Below, one piece after another: positions 7,148 to 12,138 of a stretch of DNA of 12,138 nt. This DNA comes from Bacteroidota bacterium (GTDB taxonomy: Bacteria > Bacteroidota > Ignavibacteria > Ignavibacteriales > Ignavibacteriaceae). Position numbers and translations under genes: made by a program. Numbering within the stretch: position 1 is the stretch's first letter; each line of letters opens with the position of its first letter. The notes below the pieces were generated by a model. The model was not told the origin of the DNA. It did no database searches and saw only the letters and a program-made list of their open reading frames with translations. The DNA lies in NCBI GenBank assembly GCA_021793635.1, contig JAJYSI010000044.1, forward strand, positions 1-12,138, in the 5' to 3' direction.

Positions 7148-8191
7148 TTAGTTAAAAATTGGGAATCGATAACCATCATCCGTAAGATGGTCTTTGTTCT
7201 TCATTAAGAATTTTTCAATTTCTTCAATAGAGATAATTTTTGTAATTCCATATTTGACAATCTTTAATTGTTTAGCAAACAAGTCCCCTTTGTAAGGCAC
7301 AAGCGGATTGTAAACAATATTTTCATCGGGTGTTGTCGGTTCAATAATATTTTGGTTTTCTTCAGCAACCCAGTTAACAATTCCTACGAGCTCAAAGTTT
7401 GATGATTTACTATTTATAGCTAAAACAGCACCTCCGCTATACCCTTGGTTAATAACTGCATCAACAAAAAAAGAGCCCTCTTTATCAAAATCAGCACTGC
7501 TTACAATTGCTTGAGAAACCATTTTATAGTTCAAAGGAAAGCCCATAATATAAACAAAGCTTCCTAAATCCAATTCTTTTGCTTTACCGAAAGGACAATT
7601 TAGTATCGGAAAATCAAGATAGTTTCGCATAGAATAATTTTGACCGAGCAGAGCTAAATCAGATTTCTTATCCATCAAAATAACGTTAACTTCACTCCCA
7701 TTAGGGAACCCGGCAGCATAAATAAATTGTTTTTTCTTAAAGGAAATACTCTCAACTTTATCAGTGTATTTACCATTCCCATCTGAGAAGTATGAAATAA
7801 TCGTATCTGGAAAATCGATGACGTGGGCACAAGTAAGTAAAGCAACTTTACCGTTGTAAGAATAAATAATAGTTGCCGTACCCGAGGTTGCTTTATCCAT
7901 TCCGGTTTTCTTAACAGATTTTTCTTTTATTATTTCATCATTCAAATTAGAAACTTTTAGGTTACTGCTGTCACTGAAAACATAAACTTCGTACAAAGCT
8001 AAACTTGAGATACGATGAATTGATTGACTAATTTCTTTTAACCTCTTGCTATCATTTCTACCGGGGAATATTCCGACATATTTTTCTTCGCCGGTATATT
8101 TGTTTGTGCTTTGATAAAAAGTCGAGGAGCAAGAATTAAACACAAATACAAATGAAAGGATAATAATTGCTTTGAGTAAGGTTCTTATCAT
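7148..8191 (-). CDS. Lipoprotein trypsin-like serine protease
   Basis: A 347-residue protein with a chymotrypsin/DegP-like fold (S1 family). The N-terminus is a lipoprotein signal: two basic residues, a hydrophobic stretch, then FVFNSCSS, with the lipidated Cys probably at residue 21. The lipobox is loose, as is frequent in Bacteroidota. It should therefore be membrane-anchored outside the cytoplasm. The catalytic triad appears complete: His123 in LTCAHVIDF, Asp178 in KSDLALLG and Ser252 in INQGYSGGAV. Residues 22-100 form a region I cannot assign, and no PDZ domain follows the protease domain, unlike DegP; the C-terminus ends in charged segments. The substrate is unknown. The start at 8191 is well supported by GGAGG seven bases upstream. 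It is followed by the thr promoter within 12 bases and has no terminator of its own, but no functional link to threonine synthesis is evident. Confidence 0.85.
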   Translation of the reverse strand: MIRTLLKAIIILSFVFVFNSCSSTFYQSTNKYTGEEKYVGIFPGRNDSKRLKEISQSIHRISSLALYEVYVFSDSSNLKVSNLNDEIIKEKSVKKTGMDKATSGTATIIYSYNGKVALLTCAHVIDFPDTIISYFSDGNGKYTDKVESISFKKKQFIYAAGFPNGSEVNVILMDKKSDLALLGQNYSMRNYLDFPILNCPFGKAKELDLGSFVYIMGFPLNYKMVSQAIVSSADFDKEGSFFVDAVINQGYSGGAVLAINSKSSNFELVGIVNWVAEENQNIIEPTTPDENIVYNPLVPYKGDLFAKQLKIVKYGITKIISIEEIEKFLMKNKDHLTDDGYRFPIFN

Positions 8192-8198
8192 GTGTTAA

Positions 8199-8203
8199 CC
8201 TCC
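8199..8203 (-). promoter_or_regulatory. Ribosome binding site of the lipoprotein protease
   Basis: GGAGG on the minus strand, seven bases before the ATG at 8191. It is a full Shine-Dalgarno core, unlike the weak sites in the thr operon, and fixes the start of the protease gene so that the lipoprotein signal begins at residue 1. Confidence 0.8.
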
Positions 8204-8589
8204 AAATTTTAGCTTAAAAGGTTTCAATAATACAAGGAGTCACTTTTTTGAATTAACAATAAATCAATTTTACAATTAACACAAGGATTTTATTATGGAA
8301 GGAAAGCATTGAGGAAGAGGGAGATTTTTAGCGGATTATCAGTTAATTATGCTTTCTAAAATCCAGTATATATATAATAGTGCAACCGAATTATACAATA
8401 TTTTTATTGCACACATCAATATATCTCACCATATAATTTCAGAGTTCAGTTTGCAAATTGTTTTATATCACTCCAGATACCTTGTAGTAGATGGCAATTG
8501 TTTGAAAGTAGGACACTGAAGTATAAAGAATTAAGGGGGAGGTTAGTTGTAGTTGTTAGATATAAGAATAAGCCAAGACAATAGGAAGA

Positions 8590-8633
8590 GAAGTGCATTG
8601 AGAGTGTATTCAGAGTGTATTCAGAGTGCATTC
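8590..8633. repeat. 11-bp direct tandem repeat, four copies
   Basis: Four consecutive 11-base units: one degenerate (GAAGTGCATTG), two identical (AGAGTGTATTC) and one with a single change (AGAGTGCATTC). The tract lies in the gene-poor region. A minus-strand frame of 61 codons runs over it, but looks like a by-product of the repeat and has no recognisable features. Confidence 0.8.
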
Positions 8634-8827
8634 AGATTTTGTTAAAAGTTAATTATAAAATGGGCAGGTGAAAGTAAAATGATTTATACTATAATTTTTT
8701 ACAAAAGTAAAAAACTTAGTAATGGAAGATAAATTTTATCAAACTCCCGTTGATGACACGTAGTATCGATGAAACAATTTGTTCTACATTATCAAAGAAA
8801 AATCTGAAAGAAAACTACTACTTTATT

Positions 8828-9010
8828 TCAGTGAAGTGCAAAAGAAATAATTGCTAAGATAATGAAGAACGTATACAGAATTACCCAGCCAAGGGTAATA
8901 AAAATCATAAACAATATAATGTTATATGACGAGATGAAATTTTTGACTTTGACCCAAATCATTTTCGACCCTGTATCTTTAATTAATAATATATTTTGCG
9001 CAAAGTCCAT
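8828..9010 (-). CDS. Doubtful small membrane protein
   Basis: A 60-codon frame whose residues 30-58 are strongly hydrophobic (IILFMIFITLGWVILYTF and onward), enough for one transmembrane helix, after a basic, polar N-terminal half. No Shine-Dalgarno site precedes the ATG; a GGAGG occurs about 45 bases further up, but is separated from the frame by an in-frame stop. AT-rich DNA yields such hydrophobic frames by chance, since T-rich codons encode Phe, Leu and Ile. I do not recognise a family. It is kept only as a candidate. Confidence 0.2.
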   Translation of the reverse strand: MDFAQNILLIKDTGSKMIWVKVKNFISSYNIILFMIFITLGWVILYTFFIILAIISFALH

Positions 9011-9256
9011 TGAAGTGATAGAATATTGTAATAGAAATTAAACAAAATTTCAATATCCTCCAATTCTCTACAAATATATTGCGTAATGTATGTTAATTAT
9101 TTTAACTGATACTAAAATCAAAATGGCAAGTAGTGTACCATAGGCAAATATTGCGATTTTAGAGGAATTTTAAATAAGGGATAGATACCTTTTTTGCAAT
9201 GATGGGAAGTATTTAAGGCAATTTTCTAATTTGTAAGAGAAAATCCGGATAAATTA

Positions 9257-9319
9257 GTGACGAGTAATTAGTGACGAGTAACGAGTAACGAGTGACTAGC
9301 AATGAGTGACGAGTGACGG
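9257..9319. repeat. 7-bp tandem repeat, nine units
   Basis: Nine consecutive heptamers on the pattern GTRACGA: GTGACGA, GTAATTA, GTGACGA, GTAACGA, GTAACGA, GTGACTA, GCAATGA, GTGACGA, GTGACGG. The unit is regular in length but not in sequence. It ends about 115 bases upstream of the tricorn-like start. The length is a multiple of neither a CRISPR repeat nor a codon, and no reading frame uses it. Confidence 0.85.
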
Positions 9320-9425
9320 CGAGGATTTAAAATGATTTTTTTAAGTTTAAAAAGTTATAGTTATGTTTTCTGGTATAAATTTTTACAAAAGTTTTATTTT
9401 TAGATTTTTTAATACAAAGTAAAAT

Positions 9426-9429
9426 GGAG
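9426..9429 (+). promoter_or_regulatory. Ribosome binding site deciding the tricorn-like start
   Basis: GGAG lies six bases before the ATG at 9436. An in-frame ATG at 9424 overlaps this site and would have no ribosome site of its own. Starting at 9436 also gives a regular signal peptide beginning MKKLLL, so 9436 is chosen. Confidence 0.75.
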
Positions 9430-9435
9430 TTGTCC

Positions 9436-12138
9436 ATGAAAAAGTTACTACTGTCTATTGCATTTTCATTTCTCTTTTTTATAAATCTTTCCTTAGCTGC
9501 TATTCAAGCACGATTCACACATGATCCGGATATTTATAAAAATAAAATTGTATTTACTTATGAAGGAGATTTGTGGACTGTCAGTTCTTCGGGCGGTACT
9601 GCTTCAAGATTAACTACTTTTCCAGGTGATGAATTTGCAGCAAAATTTTCTCCGGATGGAAAGGAGATTGCATTTACCGGGAGTTATGACGGCTCTTATA
9701 ATGTCTATGTAATGCCTGTTGATGGAGGGAAACCCAAAAGGATTACTTATAGCCCCGGAGGTGCACAAACAATTTGCTGGACACCAGACGGCAAACGGGT
9801 TGTATTCCGTTCTTATTTTGAAAACTTCATTATGCGCGATCCTAATCTTTATTTCGTAGATAAAGACGGTTCCGCACCGGAACGTTTTCCCCTAGATCGA
9901 GGTGTAAGATGCAGCTTTTCTGCAGACGGGTCGAAAATCCTTTACGTTAGGAAAGGGCTTGAAGAATATAATTGGAAGCGCTATAAAGGCGGGTGGTACA
10001 CTGATATCTGGGAGTATGATTTTAAAGATAATAAATTTACACCCATATCGAATTATGTAGGAAAGAATGCATACCCGATGTGGATCGGGAATTTTATGTA
10101 TTTCGTTTCAGATAGAGGGAATGGAATTGCAAATATTTTCAAAGAAAATCTTGATACAAAAGAAATCACTCAAGTAACAAATTATAATGACGTCGACGTA
10201 ATGTATCCTTCAAATGATAAAGATCAGATCGTCTATTTGCATGACGGTTTTCTTTATGTTCTTGATACGAAAACCGATCAATCAAAAAAGATAGAAGTTG
10301 AGGTACCATCCGATCAATGGGAATTGAGGGACCGCGTAATTAATCCGAAGGATTATATTCACTTCACGAATATTTCAAACGACGGGAAGACAGTAGCTCT
10401 TGAAGCACGCGGGGATATTTTTGCAATTCCGACAGGAAAAGGAAACACTTTGAACCTTTCGAATACACCGGGAACGAGAGAGATGTATCCGCAAATTTCT
10501 CCAGACGGTAAATGGGTTGCATTCTTTTCCGATAAATCTGGTGAGTATGAGCTTTACATACAAAGCATTAAGGGCGGAGAGTGGACTCAATTAACAAAGA
10601 CATTAGACAGAACGGATTATCATTTGCTATGGTCCCCGGACGGTAAGAAAATTTTGTTCGGCAATAAGCAGTTTGCAATTTTTTATGTTGATGTTGACAC
10701 TAAAAAGCTTGTAAAAATTGATACATCAAATCAAATGAAGAACGATGAATTTTACTGGGAAGTAAGCGATTATAATTGGTCACCCGACAGTAAGTGGATC
10801 TGCTACAGTTTTGTTCAATATAATCGTAACAACGAAATATTTTTGTATAGTTTAGATCAAAATAAGAAATATGCTATCACTGACGATTTCTTTGACAACA
10901 TAAATCCGGTGTTTGATGCAAACGGGAAATATTTATATTATTTATCGAGCAGGAATTTTGATGTTCAAATGGATTTTTATGAAGACGACCATATAATTGC
11001 TCATCCGCAGCAAGTAATGGTAGTACAGCTTCAAGCTGGTGAGAAGCCTCCTTTTGATGAAGCGGCAATGCAGGATGAACCGAAAGTATCAAATGACTTC
11101 AGGATTGATATAACAGGAATTAAAGAGAGGACCTATCCTCTTCCTGTTGATCCAGGGAATGATTTTTATCTTAAAGCAGGTAACGGTAAGGTTGCATGGT
11201 GTACTGTTCCAAAATTTACCGAAGATGAATATGGTGAAATATTTAAACCAGGAGGTGAAACTAAATGGGACTTGCACATCTTTGATATGAAAGATAAAAA
11301 AGAAGTCACTTTGAATGATAAGATTAAGGATTTTAACCTCTCTACAAACGGTGAGCAGTTATTGGTTCAAAGGAATGCCGATATTTTCACTACTTCAATG
11401 GATGAGGCATATAAGTCAAAAAGCGAAGGGGAAAAGCTTAATCTTAACGGAATGACTTATACGGTGGATGATCAAAAAGAATGGACACAAATCTTTAATG
11501 ATACCTGGAGATGGTACCGAGACTTTTTCTTCGATCCTAATATGTTCAACCTTGATTGGAAAGCTATCGGCGATAGATATAGAGCCGACATTCCCTATTT
11601 AACATCAAGAAGCGATTTGAATTGGCTGCTGCTTCAGCTTGTTGGTGAGCTTAGTGTGTCTCATACATACATCAGCGGCGGAGATATGGGACCTGAGACG
11701 ACTCCGAAGTCGACTGTCTTTACGGGTTGGCTTGGATGCGATTTTGTTAAAGACGGGAATTCTCCGTTCTATAAGTTTGGGAAGATCTATGGACCGACTG
11801 AATACAATTTAAATTTGAAGTCTCCCCTCGTTCGTCCCGATATCGATGTAAAAGAAGGCGATTATTTAATTGCGATAAACGGTAAGGAAATAAAAGTACC
11901 GGATGATTATTTCAAATATTTGCAGGTGACCGAAGGAGAAAAAGTCGCTGTAACGGTCAACAATAAACCTTCAGCGGAAGGCGCTAGAACATATGATGTA
12001 GAGGCGATAAAGAACAATCCGCAATTAAGATATTTTAGTTGGCTTACGCATAACATCCACAAAGTAATAAAGGATACTCATGGCGAAGTAGGATATATGC
12101 ACATCAACGCGATGAATGCTCCGGGTATAGGTGAGTTT
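9436..12138 (+). CDS. Secreted tricorn-type protease (S41), 3' end beyond the window
   Basis: The frame is open for 901 codons to the window edge; bacterial tricorn homologues run to roughly 1050-1100 residues, so about 150-200 are missing. A signal peptide (residues 1-21 or 1-25: MKKLLLSIAFSF, then LSLA-AIQA) implies export, unlike the cytoplasmic archaeal tricorn. Next come two beta-propellers made of TolB/PD40-like repeats, with SPDG-type turns at 72-75, 116-119, 162-165, 355-358, 400-403 and 449-452. The mixed helical domain C1 starts near residue 680 (EWTQIFNDTWRWYRDFF), and contains Ser742-His743 in LSVSHTYISGG, equivalent to Ser745-His746 of Thermoplasma tricorn. A PDZ-like domain follows at about 775-850, with EGDYLIAINGKEI. 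The first strand of the C2 domain begins at VGYMHINAMN near the edge. The nucleophilic serine and last catalytic residues are not in the window. It probably trims peptides in the periplasm. Confidence 0.92.
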   Translation, partial: MKKLLLSIAFSFLFFINLSLAAIQARFTHDPDIYKNKIVFTYEGDLWTVSSSGGTASRLTTFPGDEFAAKFSPDGKEIAFTGSYDGSYNVYVMPVDGGKPKRITYSPGGAQTICWTPDGKRVVFRSYFENFIMRDPNLYFVDKDGSAPERFPLDRGVRCSFSADGSKILYVRKGLEEYNWKRYKGGWYTDIWEYDFKDNKFTPISNYVGKNAYPMWIGNFMYFVSDRGNGIANIFKENLDTKEITQVTNYNDVDVMYPSNDKDQIVYLHDGFLYVLDTKTDQSKKIEVEVPSDQWELRDRVINPKDYIHFTNISNDGKTVALEARGDIFAIPTGKGNTLNLSNTPGTREMYPQISPDGKWVAFFSDKSGEYELYIQSIKGGEWTQLTKTLDRTDYHLLWSPDGKKILFGNKQFAIFYVDVDTKKLVKIDTSNQMKNDEFYWEVSDYNWSPDSKWICYSFVQYNRNNEIFLYSLDQNKKYAITDDFFDNINPVFDANGKYLYYLSSRNFDVQMDFYEDDHIIAHPQQVMVVQLQAGEKPPFDEAAMQDEPKVSNDFRIDITGIKERTYPLPVDPGNDFYLKAGNGKVAWCTVPKFTEDEYGEIFKPGGETKWDLHIFDMKDKKEVTLNDKIKDFNLSTNGEQLLVQRNADIFTTSMDEAYKSKSEGEKLNLNGMTYTVDDQKEWTQIFNDTWRWYRDFFFDPNMFNLDWKAIGDRYRADIPYLTSRSDLNWLLLQLVGELSVSHTYISGGDMGPETTPKSTVFTGWLGCDFVKDGNSPFYKFGKIYGPTEYNLNLKSPLVRPDIDVKEGDYLIAINGKEIKVPDDYFKYLQVTEGEKVAVTVNNKPSAEGARTYDVEAIKNNPQLRYFSWLTHNIHKVIKDTHGEVGYMHINAMNAPGIGEF

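Larger units (their letters stand above)
8204..9423. other. Gene-poor intergenic region
   Basis: About 1.2 kb between the divergent protease genes. It is very AT-rich and stop codons are dense in all frames. No tRNA, rRNA, insertion sequence or CRISPR array was recognised. It must hold the promoters of both flanking genes, but no box pair as good as that of the thr operon was found; the best candidate for the lipoprotein gene is a TTG-N20-TATTGTTA match on the minus strand near 8250-8280, which is weak. The notable content is two tandem-repeat tracts (8590-8633 and 9257-9319) and a doubtful small membrane-protein frame (8828-9010), each listed separately. Confidence 0.6.

Noticed and set aside
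8380..8412. Six-base inverted repeat GTGCAA / TTGCAC with a 21-base loop
   Set aside because: A short arm with a long AT loop is expected by chance; no T run or gene end is next to it.
8446..8631. 61-codon minus-strand frame in the intergenic region
   Set aside because: Its start lies in the 11-bp repeat tract, there is no ribosome site, and it shows no domain or plausible composition; treated as chance.
9257..9319. Possible CRISPR array
   Set aside because: The units are seven bases long, contiguous and without spacers, and no cas gene is near.
9424..9438. Upstream ATG at 9424 as start of the tricorn-like protein
   Set aside because: It overlaps the GGAG ribosome site that is correctly spaced for 9436, and adds acidic and polar residues ahead of a normal signal peptide.
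10375..11277. Minus-strand frames of 62-71 codons opposite the tricorn-like gene
   Set aside because: Antisense shadows of a clearly coding, repeat-containing protein.

Overview
The window is AT-rich DNA that looks like a member of the Bacteroidota/Ignavibacteriota group, with an Ignavibacteria-like bacterium my best guess. The reasons are a proC of the variant type common in Bacteroidota, weak or absent Shine-Dalgarno sites before most genes, promoters that fit the group-specific pattern TTTG-N20-TAnnTTTG, a lipoprotein with a loose lipobox, and a secreted bacterial tricorn-type protease. No search was possible, so the taxonomic call is an inference from style.

Layout. (1) Positions 1-221, minus strand: a short reading frame with runs of four Cys and three Met codons behind a promoter-like sequence. 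It looks like the leader peptide of a sulfur amino-acid gene or operon lying to the left of the window. (2) 222-6893, minus strand: a five-gene operon in the transcriptional order thrA (aspartokinase-homoserine dehydrogenase), asd (aspartate-semialdehyde dehydrogenase), thrB (homoserine kinase), thrC (threonine synthase), proC (pyrroline-5-carboxylate reductase). (3) 6935-7135, minus strand: the control region of that operon. It has a Bacteroidota-type promoter, a 26-codon Thr-rich leader peptide, an antiterminator and a strong GAAA-loop terminator with a T tract, which together make a textbook translation-coupled threonine attenuator. (4) 7148-8191, minus strand: a trypsin-like serine protease with a lipoprotein signal. 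(5) 8192-9435: 1.24 kb with no convincing gene but two short tandem-repeat tracts. (6) 9436 to the right edge, plus strand: the first 901 residues of a secreted tricorn-type S41 protease, cut off before its nucleophilic serine.

How the genes work together. ThrA makes aspartyl phosphate, Asd reduces it to aspartate semialdehyde, ThrA's second half reduces that to homoserine, ThrB phosphorylates it and ThrC releases threonine, so the whole aspartate-to-threonine route is encoded in one transcript. ProC, the last step of proline synthesis, sits at the operon's tail. Control is likely at two levels: allosteric, through ACT domains in ThrA, and transcriptional, through ribosome stalling at the Thr codons of the leader peptide.

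The most interesting content is the pair of tiny leader frames at 7003-7083 (Thr-rich) and 21-122/158 (Cys/Met-rich). Both have the same promoter geometry and neither is covered by standard gene calling. They suggest that this organism uses peptide-stalling attenuators for more than one amino-acid pathway.
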